From: a bacterium
Lineage (GTDB): Bacteria > Patescibacteriota > Gracilibacteria > UBA1369 > LOWO2-01-FULL-3
Direction: 5' to 3'
DNA length: 10,171 nucleotides
NCBI GenBank assembly: GCA_027622635.1
Contig: JAQBYK010000034.1
Span: 1 to 10,171 of the forward strand
Part shown: one piece after another, positions 1 to 6,575 of the stretch
How positions within the stretch are numbered: position 1 is the first letter of the stretch
How the letters are laid out: every line of letters begins with the position of its first letter
Notes under the pieces: generated by a model
The model's input: the letters and a program-made list of their open reading frames with translations, nothing else
Database searches by the model: none
Told to the model about the DNA's origin: nothing
Made by a program: the position numbers and the translations under genes

Positions 1-1728
1 CTTCGCTTCTTCAATATCGCTACCAACACTATACTCCTTCATTTTCTCAAGCAATCGCGCGCCATTCTCCTTGTTTTCATCAATCTCAAACTGCTCAATA
101 CCCTTTATATTGGCCGTAAGTTTGATTTTGCCGGCATTCTCATCCCATTCAAAGATCCTGTAAGTTGTAGAATCTTCATTAACTCGGAGTAACTCCTTTT
201 GAGGACTTTTCTTCAGTAAAAGCTCACTTTTAAGAATCTCCAGCATCGCATCTCTATGATAATAAACACCACTCACAACAACTTCACCACTCACGGTAAA
301 TTCACTTAGTTGATTGCCCTCAAGGCTCATGTCAAGATTGATAGAAGGTTCTCCAACTTTAACGGCATTCTCACCAAGCAAAAGAGAATACACGACTTCA
401 CTGCCACTGAGTTCAGCCTTCTCTTTAACAGACTCTTGTAAATCCTCGAGCGCGGCATCTTTCAAACTTTCAGCAATTTTGATCTTTGAAGCTTCCAGAT
501 CCTCGGCAGTGATGTAAGTAACATAATCAGTTACACCACCTTCCATGTTGGCGAAACTTTCACCGTAGATTTTGGAACGACTGTCTTCGCGCAATCCCGG
601 TAGAAAGAAACGAGATGGGCCAATATTTCCTTTTTCACCGACGATGCCACCATAAGCATCCAGTTGATCGGCAACCGCAAAAACATCAAGCTTTCCTGGT
701 TGGTTACCACTTGCAGCCGGAACCGTGACTCCATCAAGAATTCTGAAAACTATGCCATCATCTGTTTGAAACCTTGTCTGTGCGACAAGGGGCCATGCAT
801 TGTTACTGGTGTTTACAATACTTATGATGCCACCGGCATTAGCACCATAATCAGAGAATTTTTTGCCGGTTGAAGTGTAGCTAATAGTTTTGGAAACAGT
901 GGTGCTAATAGGGTAGCTCTCTATCATTTTGGGTGGATGAGTATCCAGCTCCGCCTTGTTTTTCTGGAAATCGGCAAGTGTGATGTTTACAGATTTCTCC
1001 AAAATACTTGCGGATGGAGTGATGTAGATTGTGGCTCCTGGAAGGGCTATATAGACAATAAAAATAAGTATCACCAAGCTTACGGTGACAAGCTCAATAA
1101 GCGCATGCCTGTTGGGCGCGATTATAACAAATTTTGACTTTGCCTTTTTAATTTTCTTTTCATTTGCAACGATTTTGGACACATCTACGTTGGTCTTACC
1201 ATTTCTTTTGCGCAAAATCTCGCTTATTGAAATCTTTCTTTCGGTAAGTCGAGTGGGGGCCTCATCCTCAATTTCATTCACACTTGCTCTTAGCGGAGTG
1301 ATCCTCAGTCTATCATCATCCAGCTCACTCGAAAACAAGCCGGGCCGTCCATCACTATCAGCCTTGCTGTAGACTGTTATCCCAACTTTTTGAGCTAGAT
1401 GAATGCCATTCCTGTCGTTTGTGATTAAATATATTTGCCTATCATCGTCCTCAGATTTTCTCTTCAAAATCTTCAAATTAACGACGCTTTGAAAAAGAAT
1501 CGACCTCTTGGGCGCGACGATGTAAACATGCTTTCCTTTTATGGCCTTAATGCGATCATACACTGCAGTAACTTCGTCATCTATTTCTATATAGACAACT
1601 TTCTTGGCACTAACAACTTCCGCTTTCTCTGAGACTTCAGAACCGGCATCTTTTTTTACCTCCTCTTGTACTTTCTTGATTTTGTCTTTCTTCTGAGGAG
1701 AAGCTTCTTTTTTCTTTTTTGAGGGCAT
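1..1728 (-). CDS. Single-pass membrane protein with baseplate-J-like domain (3' end outside window)
   Basis: Reading the minus strand from the ATG at 1728 gives 576 codons without a stop up to the window edge, so the C-terminus is missing. Residues 1-40 are Lys/Glu-rich and probably disordered. Residues 44-122 look like a small alternating beta/alpha cytoplasmic domain (VVYIEID, HVYIVAP, QIYLITN). After a charged linker, residues 209-229 form one strong membrane segment. Beyond it, about residues 310-375 (TRFQTDDGIVFRIL, VTVPAASG, GGIVGEKGNIGP) resemble the baseplate J/gp47 fold. Residues 400-576 look like further alpha/beta extracytoplasmic sequence. The start codon overlaps the stop of the FtsA-like gene (TAATG), implying translational coupling. 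No other phage structural gene is near. Related proteins occur widely in Patescibacteria and are usually annotated 'baseplate J-like'; their role is unknown to me. A cell-envelope or secretion role is inference. Confidence 0.8.
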   Translation of the reverse strand, partial: MPSKKKKEASPQKKDKIKKVQEEVKKDAGSEVSEKAEVVSAKKVVYIEIDDEVTAVYDRIKAIKGKHVYIVAPKRSILFQSVVNLKILKRKSEDDDRQIYLITNDRNGIHLAQKVGITVYSKADSDGRPGLFSSELDDDRLRITPLRASVNEIEDEAPTRLTERKISISEILRKRNGKTNVDVSKIVANEKKIKKAKSKFVIIAPNRHALIELVTVSLVILIFIVYIALPGATIYITPSASILEKSVNITLADFQKNKAELDTHPPKMIESYPISTTVSKTISYTSTGKKFSDYGANAGGIISIVNTSNNAWPLVAQTRFQTDDGIVFRILDGVTVPAASGNQPGKLDVFAVADQLDAYGGIVGEKGNIGPSRFFLPGLREDSRSKIYGESFANMEGGVTDYVTYITAEDLEASKIKIAESLKDAALEDLQESVKEKAELSGSEVVYSLLLGENAVKVGEPSINLDMSLEGNQLSEFTVSGEVVVSGVYYHRDAMLEILKSELLLKKSPQKELLRVNEDSTTYRIFEWDENAGKIKLTANIKGIEQFEIDENKENGARLLEKMKEYSVGSDIEEAK

Positions 1729-2981
1729 TAGATTTGCATTAGACGGACCACCTTCTTTAATACTTTGGAAAGTAGTTGCTCTTCTATGACAAAGGAAATC
1801 GCAAGATTAGCAAGCGCCATAGGAACAACATCTTGCTGGTCTTTTAAAAGTTTCGTTTCATCAATTATATTTGTGATCATTTTGGGATTGAGAAAGCTTA
1901 CTTGCGGTTTTCTGGTAAATGGCAAAGATTTAACCCATTCACGAGTTTCAAGGGTCTCTTTGATTTCCGGCAGGTGAGATGCTCCGCCGGAAAGAAGAAT
2001 TTTTGAAGGAAGGACATCTATATCGAGGAAAGACTCAAGAGTTAAAACAACCCCGGAAAGCCAAACATCACAATCACACTTCATAGCTTCTCGCACAATT
2101 TTGTGGGACTGCCTTTCCAATTTATCTTCGCTATAAAGAATCTTTATCTCCTCAGCTTCTGCATAAGAAATATTAAAGGTTTGAGATAATCTTTTTGTAA
2201 AAGTGCGTCCTCCAAGGGTAAACATCTTTGTGCCTTCAACAGTGCCATCTCTAACAACTGCAATATCAGTTGTACCGCTTCCTATATCAATAAATATCGC
2301 ACCAAACTGACCACCATCTTCATGACTTAGACATCGGGTTAAAGCATATGGCTCAGCAGTTATGGCAAGTAATTCCTTGTCGATTTCCGATGCAATGGTT
2401 TGCAGAGCACCATAGTGAACTAAAGGAGCAAAAGCGTTAAAGATGCTAAGGGTAACCTCCTTACCTTGGAATCCTATAGGATTTGTGACTTTGTATCCAT
2501 CAATTCTTACATCAACAATAGCCGCATTAATAAGTTTTACATCTATTTCATTATATCCGGTCTCCTCGGATAGTTGACTTCGAACCTGATCAAATGCTCG
2601 CCATTGGATTTTATGCACAATATTTTTAAGCTCAGCCAGGTCGATTTTGCTATTTGCATCTCGACGTACATAACTCGTGGTTGTGGTGGCTCCTTTAACC
2701 AATTCTCCTGAAATTCCCAGGATCATCTTTTTAGTTGAACCCCCCGCCATATTTTCGGCTTCACGGATAGCGCTATGACAATTAGCAATTACAGATGCGA
2801 TATCGGTGACAACTCCACTTTGCATGTCACCAAGCTTCTGCTGCTTTCGCCCAACACCCAGAACTTTCGCTTTACTGCCATCAATTTCACAGACTAATGC
2901 AGTAACATTGTCAGTTCCAATATCCAATGCCAGAAAGTGGGCATCGGAAGATCTTTTTTTAATCCTTCGGAAAAGTCTCAT
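1728..2981 (-). CDS. ftsA: FtsA/PilM-like actin-fold ATPase
   Basis: This 417-residue protein has the actin/Hsp70-type ATPase layout: phosphate-1 loop ALDIGTDNVTAL (18-29), an SHS2-like inserted subdomain at about 88-205, phosphate-2 motif FIDIGSGTTDIAVV (230-243), and the adenosine motif ILLSGGASHLPEI (328-340). The C-terminus (403-417, LLSKVLKKVVRLMQI) is an amphipathic Lys/Arg helix like the membrane-targeting tail of FtsA. FtsA tethers FtsZ filaments to the membrane, while PilM couples to membrane-bound PilN in pilus machines. Sequence alone does not settle which role applies. The next gene, overlapping by one base, encodes a single-pass membrane protein with a cytoplasmic N-domain, a PilM/PilN-like arrangement. 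No ftsZ or ftsQ is in the window. The ATG at 2981 fits because the phosphate-1 loop begins at residue 18. There is no Shine-Dalgarno, and a promoter candidate lies just upstream. Confidence 0.85.
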   Translation of the reverse strand: MRLFRRIKKRSSDAHFLALDIGTDNVTALVCEIDGSKAKVLGVGRKQQKLGDMQSGVVTDIASVIANCHSAIREAENMAGGSTKKMILGISGELVKGATTTTSYVRRDANSKIDLAELKNIVHKIQWRAFDQVRSQLSEETGYNEIDVKLINAAIVDVRIDGYKVTNPIGFQGKEVTLSIFNAFAPLVHYGALQTIASEIDKELLAITAEPYALTRCLSHEDGGQFGAIFIDIGSGTTDIAVVRDGTVEGTKMFTLGGRTFTKRLSQTFNISYAEAEEIKILYSEDKLERQSHKIVREAMKCDCDVWLSGVVLTLESFLDIDVLPSKILLSGGASHLPEIKETLETREWVKSLPFTRKPQVSFLNPKMITNIIDETKLLKDQQDVVPMALANLAISFVIEEQLLSKVLKKVVRLMQI

Positions 2982-3002
2982 ATTAGAAAGAAAAGCTAAG
3001 AC

Positions 3003-3031
3003 AATATAAGTAATAATTGCTCTTAAAGCAA
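3003..3031 (-). promoter_or_regulatory. Candidate promoter for the FtsA-like gene
   Basis: On the minus strand TTGCTT (3031-3026) and TATATT (3008-3003) are separated by exactly 17 nt. Transcription would start near 2996, giving a leader of about 15 nt without a Shine-Dalgarno before the ATG at 2981. The -35 box lies inside an inverted repeat. The match is good, but such boxes arise by chance in AT-rich DNA. Confidence 0.45.
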
Positions 3032-3032
3032 T
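3016..3032 (-). repeat. Inverted repeat (hairpin) between ddl and the FtsA-like gene
   Basis: ATTGCT and AGCAAT form a perfect 6-bp stem around a 5-nt loop, 3 nt after the ddl stop codon. A short AT-rich stretch follows but no proper U-run, so termination would be weak at best. It could attenuate read-through from ddl or protect the upstream mRNA end. It overlaps the -35 box of the candidate promoter. Confidence 0.45.
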
Positions 3033-3035
3033 CGT

Positions 3036-4112
3036 TTATTGCGTAAACCAGTCACTGCCGCTATCAAACACAACTTGGTTCTTTTGTTTGTTTTCAAATC
3101 GTTCTAAAGCAAGCTCGATCAGTGTATCCACGAGATCTCCATAGCTCAGGCCATGTGCCTCCATCATCTTTGGATACATGGAAATCGATGTAAATCCAGG
3201 CAGGGTGTTTATTTCATTTAAATAAATCTTGCCGCTATCTCTATCCAGGAAGCAGTCAACTCTAGAGAGACCACTGCAGTCAAGAATTGTATAAGCCTTG
3301 ATGCAAATGTCTCTGATCTTTGTAGAAAGTTCCTCGGTCAAATCCGCAGGAACCTCTGTGGTGGAGACCCCATTTACATACTTGTCATGGAAGTCATAAA
3401 ACTCACCTCCAACAATAACTTCTCCAACCGGAGATGCGATAGGGTCGTCATTACCAAGAACTGCACATTCGATTTCACGAGCATTTACCGAAACTTCAAC
3501 TAAAATGCGCCTATCAAATTTAGCAGCCAAATCGATTGCATCTCGGAGTTCTTCCTCTTTTTTGACCTTACTTATTCCAACGGAAGATCCCATATTTGCA
3601 GGCTTCACAAAGCAGGGAAATCCAATTTCCTTCTTAACATCTTCAAGGATTTTTTCACTTTTTTCTTCCCAAGTTTTTCTTCCGAATCCAATGTAAGGAA
3701 CAACAGGCAAACCGGCACTCTCCCAAATAGCTTTGCATTGTAGCTTATCCATCGCAGTTGAGGATGCCAAAACTCCGCAACCAACGTAGGGGACACCCAG
3801 CATTTCAAACAAGCCCTGGATAGTCCCGTCCTCGCCAAATGGGCCATGAAGGACAGGAAAGGCCAGATCAAAGTCCAATTTTTTTGGATTAGTCAAAAGC
3901 GAAATTTCCTCTAGTCCTTGCAGGTTTCCTTCCTTGAATTTTTTAAGACAATCAGCTCCGGAGTACCAAATGCCATCTTTGCTTATCCCTATTTGAAGGA
4001 CATCGTATTTATCAGGATTAAGCGCTTTGATCACCGAAGAAGCCGAAACAAGCGAAACTTCATGTTCACCACTTTTACCTCCGAAAATAACTGCAATTCT
4101 CATTTTTCCCAT
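3036..4112 (-). CDS. ddl: D-alanine--D-alanine ligase
   Basis: This ATP-grasp enzyme of 358 residues joins two D-alanines to make the dipeptide end of the peptidoglycan precursor in the cytoplasm. Visible motifs are the N-terminal GGKSGEHEVSL (11-21, with Glu16 as the first D-Ala contact), LHGPFGEDGTIQG (88-100), the ATP-binding FVKPANMGSSVGISKV (168-183), the omega loop FYDFHDKY (238-245), RVDCFLD (284-290) and the metal site NEINTLPGFT (299-308). The Lys-Tyr pair at 244-245 is that of D-Ala-D-Ala ligases rather than D-Ala-D-Lac enzymes, so a vancomycin-resistant product is not predicted. Length is normal for the family. The start is either the ATG at 4112 or the one three codons on at 4103, which begins MRIAVIFGG as many homologues do. 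The gap to the upstream vanX-like stop is 27 nt. Confidence 0.96.
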   Translation of the reverse strand: MGKMRIAVIFGGKSGEHEVSLVSASSVIKALNPDKYDVLQIGISKDGIWYSGADCLKKFKEGNLQGLEEISLLTNPKKLDFDLAFPVLHGPFGEDGTIQGLFEMLGVPYVGCGVLASSTAMDKLQCKAIWESAGLPVVPYIGFGRKTWEEKSEKILEDVKKEIGFPCFVKPANMGSSVGISKVKKEEELRDAIDLAAKFDRRILVEVSVNAREIECAVLGNDDPIASPVGEVIVGGEFYDFHDKYVNGVSTTEVPADLTEELSTKIRDICIKAYTILDCSGLSRVDCFLDRDSGKIYLNEINTLPGFTSISMYPKMMEAHGLSYGDLVDTLIELALERFENKQKNQVVFDSGSDWFTQ

Positions 4113-4139
4113 GAATGGAGACTATCAAAAATTCACCGA

Positions 4140-4877
4140 TTAGTAAATTGGGTAAACCTCCATGCTTCCGTATATTGCCATCTCTCTGCCGGTCTGCATA
4201 GCCCACTCCTGATCACCAAAACTGAAATGCCACCACTCTTCATGATAATTTTTGAAACCTGCTTCCTCCATGACGCGCTTTAGGAGCATTCTGTTCCGGT
4301 GAAAATCCTTGCACTCTTCTGGAGAAAAAGGCATCGCTCTATGGTCATCTATCTCACTTACATCATCAATCTCTCCATAAAAGTGGTCGGTAAAAGACCT
4401 GACATTAAATTCGTCAAAGGCGGTTCCCATGGGAATATCTCTGCCATGCTCATCAACAAGAGTAAGGTCAACAGCCCCACCTGTGTTGTGTGGAGCGGGG
4501 TAGTTGTGATCTCTACTTGGAGGAGATACGAATATTTCTACGGCCTCGGATAATTGATCATCCGTCCAGTCGGGATGTTTGATCTTAAGTTCATTCCAAT
4601 AGTTATCATAGAGAATTTTTTGGGTCTTAAGAGTTCGATATCCATCCCATACTTTTATGTCAAACCGCTCACAGCCGGGTGTTTTGCGCAAAATATCCTT
4701 GGCTTTTCGAAGCCTTTCAATAAGTCCAACACGAAGAGTAATAACAGGAGTAAGAGAATATCCCCAGTCGTAATACATAGGAGACAGCAAAAAATCCCTG
4801 TCGGACAATTCTTCCATAGCTTCTCCGCATTCTTCAATTCCTATATGTTTGGCTTTAGCTTGATCTAATATGCCCAT
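4140..4877 (-). CDS. vanX: D-alanyl-D-alanine dipeptidase, VanX/DdpX family (peptidase M15D)
   Basis: This 245-residue zinc peptidase carries the M15D signature: transition-state arginine in WDGYR (Arg81), zinc ligands in PHNTGGAVDL (His130, Asp137), and the catalytic Glu and third zinc ligand in EWWHF (Glu214, His217). VanX itself is about 202 residues, so this one is somewhat longer. There is no signal peptide or membrane segment, so it should act in the cytoplasm, where family members split D-Ala-D-Ala into D-alanine. It starts 2 nt after the alr stop (TAA-AC-ATG) and lies just upstream of ddl, which makes the same dipeptide. No VanH, VanA or VanRS genes accompany it, so glycopeptide resistance is not supported. 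Recycling of scavenged dipeptide or control of the D-Ala-D-Ala pool is my inference. An exact substrate other than D-Ala-D-Ala is possible. Confidence 0.92.
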   Translation of the reverse strand: MGILDQAKAKHIGIEECGEAMEELSDRDFLLSPMYYDWGYSLTPVITLRVGLIERLRKAKDILRKTPGCERFDIKVWDGYRTLKTQKILYDNYWNELKIKHPDWTDDQLSEAVEIFVSPPSRDHNYPAPHNTGGAVDLTLVDEHGRDIPMGTAFDEFNVRSFTDHFYGEIDDVSEIDDHRAMPFSPEECKDFHRNRMLLKRVMEEAGFKNYHEEWWHFSFGDQEWAMQTGREMAIYGSMEVYPIY

Positions 4878-4879
4878 GT

Positions 4880-6004
4880 TTATACTAACTTACGTGGTAT
4901 GCGTTCATTTACGCGTGTAGGGATTTCGTAATTTATCGTGCCGCACCATCCGGCAAACACCTCAACACTTATCTCCTCATCACCACTTCGACCGACTAAA
5001 ACAACTTCATCTTCTAACTTGGCTTCAGGTATATCACTAACATCAACCATGATAATATTCATGCAAACGCGCCCTCTAAGTGGAGCCCTTTTGCCATGTA
5101 TCAAAACGTGGGCCCCATTTATACCGCGATCATATCCATCATAATATCCGATAGGAATTATTGCGAGTTTTGTGTCATGAGTGGTTTTATATGTGCATCC
5201 GTAGCCAATCATTTCTCCTGCAGGAATGTTTTTGATTTGAGCAATCTTGGCTTTCCAGGAAAAAGCCGGCATAAGCTCAAAGCCATCACCCATTTCCTTA
5301 AGATAGGAAACATAAGTTTCATTTGAAGGCCAGAGACCATAATTTGAGATGCCGGTCCTGACCATCTGAAAATGTGTTTCTTTAAAGAGAATTGTCGCGG
5401 CGGAGTTAGCGCAATGTTTGATAGGAATTTCTATCCCAATGCTTTCCAGAGATTTGACGGAGTCATTGAAGCGAGCAAGTTGCTTTTCGGCATAGGAATG
5501 ATCAGTTGTGTCCTCGATATTGGCAAAATGAGTAGAAAGTCCTTCCAATTTAATATTCTCAATACCCTCTATATGTTTAGCGAATTCAAGTAAATCTTCC
5601 ACTAAAACACCCTGTCTATTATTGCCGGTTTCAAGCTTTATGTGGACTTTAACTTCTTTTCCTATCTCAGCCAATTTATCTATTGTTTCGCGGTTATAAA
5701 CGACGAGTCGACACTCCAGCTCTACTGCTTCCTTAAGAGCACTAAGTGGAACATAGCCAAGTATGTAAATCGGAGCTTTTATGCCTGCATCTCGCAGTGT
5801 CCGTGCTTCGTAAAGTGAATTAACCGACAGCCAATCGGCTCCCGCCTCAATGAAGATCCTTCCACAAATGGCCAGACCATGACCATAAGCATTAGCTTTG
5901 ACACAAGGGCAAAGAAGAACATTGTCACCAACAATATTACGAAACTGAGTGATATTATTTCTAAGTGATTCCTCCTTGATCTCAACCCAAGTTAGTTCAT
6001 CCAT
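4880..6004 (-). CDS. alr: Alanine racemase (PLP-dependent)
   Basis: The 374-residue product has the full fold-type III alanine racemase pattern: PLP lysine in CVKANAYGHG (Lys36), the Lys123...Arg130 pair in KLETGNNRQG matching the carbamylated lysine and PLP-contact arginine of the Geobacillus enzyme, RTGISNYGLWP (216-226) near the PLP phosphate, the catalytic tyrosine region IGYGCTYKT (Tyr268), RVCMNIIMVDVSD (312-324), and the C-terminal INYEIPTRVNERIPR. It converts L- to D-alanine for peptidoglycan. TGNNRQG differs from the common TGMGRLG form but keeps the arginine. It is the first gene of the minus-strand block, followed after 2 nt by the vanX-like gene. A -10 box ends 6 nt before its ATG, so the transcript may be leaderless. 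The start is supported by that promoter and by normal length before the PLP lysine. Confidence 0.96.
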   Translation of the reverse strand: MDELTWVEIKEESLRNNITQFRNIVGDNVLLCPCVKANAYGHGLAICGRIFIEAGADWLSVNSLYEARTLRDAGIKAPIYILGYVPLSALKEAVELECRLVVYNRETIDKLAEIGKEVKVHIKLETGNNRQGVLVEDLLEFAKHIEGIENIKLEGLSTHFANIEDTTDHSYAEKQLARFNDSVKSLESIGIEIPIKHCANSAATILFKETHFQMVRTGISNYGLWPSNETYVSYLKEMGDGFELMPAFSWKAKIAQIKNIPAGEMIGYGCTYKTTHDTKLAIIPIGYYDGYDRGINGAHVLIHGKRAPLRGRVCMNIIMVDVSDIPEAKLEDEVVLVGRSGDEEISVEVFAGWCGTINYEIPTRVNERIPRKLV

Positions 6005-6010
6005 GCGTCT

Positions 6011-6039
6011 AGATTAGTGGAAGTCGTCATCTATGACAA
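6011..6039 (-). promoter_or_regulatory. Candidate promoter for alr, predicted leaderless
   Basis: TTGTCA (6039-6034) and TAATCT (6016-6011) on the minus strand are 17 nt apart. Six bases (AGACGC) separate the -10 box from the ATG, so a start 7 nt after the -10 would fall on the A of the start codon. No Shine-Dalgarno precedes the gene, which agrees with leaderless translation. Confidence 0.55.
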
Positions 6040-6211
6040 CTTGAGTTGGTGATGGGCTTCTGTGGAGAGTGACTAACTGTTTATGTGCGGTTTCGAAGGT
6101 CTTCGATAAACAATGAATTTACGAAGAATTCATAAGGTTGGTGATGGATCGATTACCGGTGCTCGCTTGTGATGGTCTGTGCCCTAAGCAATATGTTGAC
6201 GGGATTGGTTT

Positions 6212-6253
6212 TTAGATTTTGATTCGTCCGCACGGACACTTTTTTAAATCTAA
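6212..6253. repeat. Nested inverted repeat, possible weak terminator
   Basis: An outer 8-bp stem, TTAGATTT (6212-6219) with AAATCTAA (6246-6253), encloses an inner GTCC-GCAC-GGAC hairpin (6226-6237). On the plus strand the inner hairpin is followed by AC and six T residues (6240-6245), resembling a short rho-independent terminator for a plus-strand transcript from 6005-6225. The inner stem is short, so this is tentative. It could also be a cruciform or protein site. Confidence 0.35.
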
Positions 6254-6408
6254 TAGATGCCGTTGTGTGGGGAATCCATGGGAATCACCAAAGACAATTT
6301 CGTTTTTTCCATGTGCCTTGAGTTTTTCTTATCGATTTTCTATTCTACTTTTTTTGTAACAACGACTTTGCGAGTATTGATCTTAGATTTCGCTGTGACA
6401 CGCCCCCC

Positions 6409-6437
6409 ATATTAAGACAAATCCTTCCCCGAGACAA
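6409..6437 (-). promoter_or_regulatory. Candidate upstream minus-strand promoter
   Basis: TTGTCT (6437-6432) and TAATAT (6414-6409) on the minus strand have a 17-nt spacer. A transcript from about 6402 would run toward alr with a leader of about 400 nt spanning the intergenic hairpins, or could make a separate small RNA. The box quality equals the proximal alr promoter, but nothing else confirms it. Confidence 0.3.
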
Positions 6438-6456
6438 AAACTGAAAATATTGTATC

Positions 6457-6476
6457 ATCTCGATACGTTACGAGAT
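6457..6476. promoter_or_regulatory. 20-bp near-palindrome, possible operator
   Basis: ATCTCG-N8-CGAGAT is a perfect 6-bp inverted repeat, and its centre ACGT is also palindromic, so 16 of 20 positions are symmetric. It lies 45 bp upstream of the -35 box of the Bax-inhibitor gene and 20 bp from the upstream minus-strand promoter candidate. The size and symmetry fit a dimeric regulator site, but no regulator gene is in the window. As RNA it could form a 6-bp hairpin with an 8-nt loop. Confidence 0.4.
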
Positions 6477-6477
6477 C

Positions 6478-6495
6478 ACAACAAGAAAGTGTTGT
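6478..6495. repeat. Small inverted repeat beside the palindrome
   Basis: ACAACA and TGTTGT pair around the 6-nt loop AGAAAG, two bases after the 20-bp near-palindrome. Together the two form a 39-bp block of dyad symmetry upstream of the Bax-inhibitor promoter. Function unknown. Confidence 0.35.
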
Positions 6496-6521
6496 TGATG
6501 CAAGTACGCGCCGCACACCCA

Positions 6522-6550
6522 TTGACCTCAAAAACAAATAACCCTATAAT
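6522..6550 (+). promoter_or_regulatory. Sigma-70-type promoter for the BI-1 family gene
   Basis: TTGACC (6522-6527) and a perfect TATAAT (6545-6550) are separated by 17 bp, the best promoter match in the window. Transcription should start near 6557, leaving a leader of about 19 nt with no Shine-Dalgarno before the ATG at 6576. It probably also drives the ribosome-biogenesis genes downstream. Confidence 0.75.
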
Positions 6551-6575
6551 TCACTACACAAATAACCCCAAATAA

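Larger units (their letters stand above)
6005..6575. other. Divergent intergenic region, 571 nt, no convincing gene
   Basis: This is the only long non-coding stretch in the window. It carries the divergent promoters and several inverted repeats: 6090-6111 (CGAA-GGTC-TTCG core with GTTT/AAAC flanks), 6113-6133 (ATGAATT/AATTCAT, 7-nt loop), 6212-6253, 6457-6476 and 6478-6495. An 11-bp direct repeat GTTGGTGATGG lies at 6045-6055 and 6137-6147. Another promoter-like pair on the plus strand is TTGAGT-17-TATTCT (6318-6346). I looked for tRNA T-arms and for landmarks of tmRNA, RNase P RNA and SRP RNA on both strands and found none. Small frames of about 20 codons exist (6113-6172 plus, 6250-6312 minus) without good ribosome binding sites. 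A small RNA or long regulated leader is possible but unproven. Confidence 0.6.

Noticed and set aside
1..1728. Phage tail or prophage remnant suggested by the baseplate-J-like domain
   Set aside because: The protein has a cytoplasmic domain and a membrane helix, sits in tight coupling with an FtsA-like gene, and no other phage, integrase or tail gene is present.
1690..1728. A-rich slippery stretches at the start of the J-domain gene (codons 3-8)
   Set aside because: They encode a Lys-rich tail common in such proteins, and the reading frame continues for 576 codons without needing a shift.
3605..3871. Minus-strand frame of 88 codons inside ddl
   Set aside because: It is an out-of-frame shadow of the conserved ATP-grasp coding sequence.
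3036..6004. Vancomycin-resistance (van) cluster
   Set aside because: VanH, a D-Lac ligase and the VanRS regulators are absent; the ligase keeps D-Ala-D-Ala residues (Lys244-Tyr245) and the racemase has alanine racemase motifs without a membrane domain.
6113..6172. Plus-strand frame of 19 codons (begins MNLRRIHK) in the intergenic region
   Set aside because: There is no ribosome binding site or promoter at the right distance and the ATG lies in a hairpin arm; chance frames of this length are expected.
6250..6420. tmRNA or tRNA-like element, suggested by the G-run on the minus strand at 6402-6407 and GGAATCC repeats near 6271-6287
   Set aside because: No acceptor-stem complement, T-arm (GTTCGA) or tag-peptide frame could be found.
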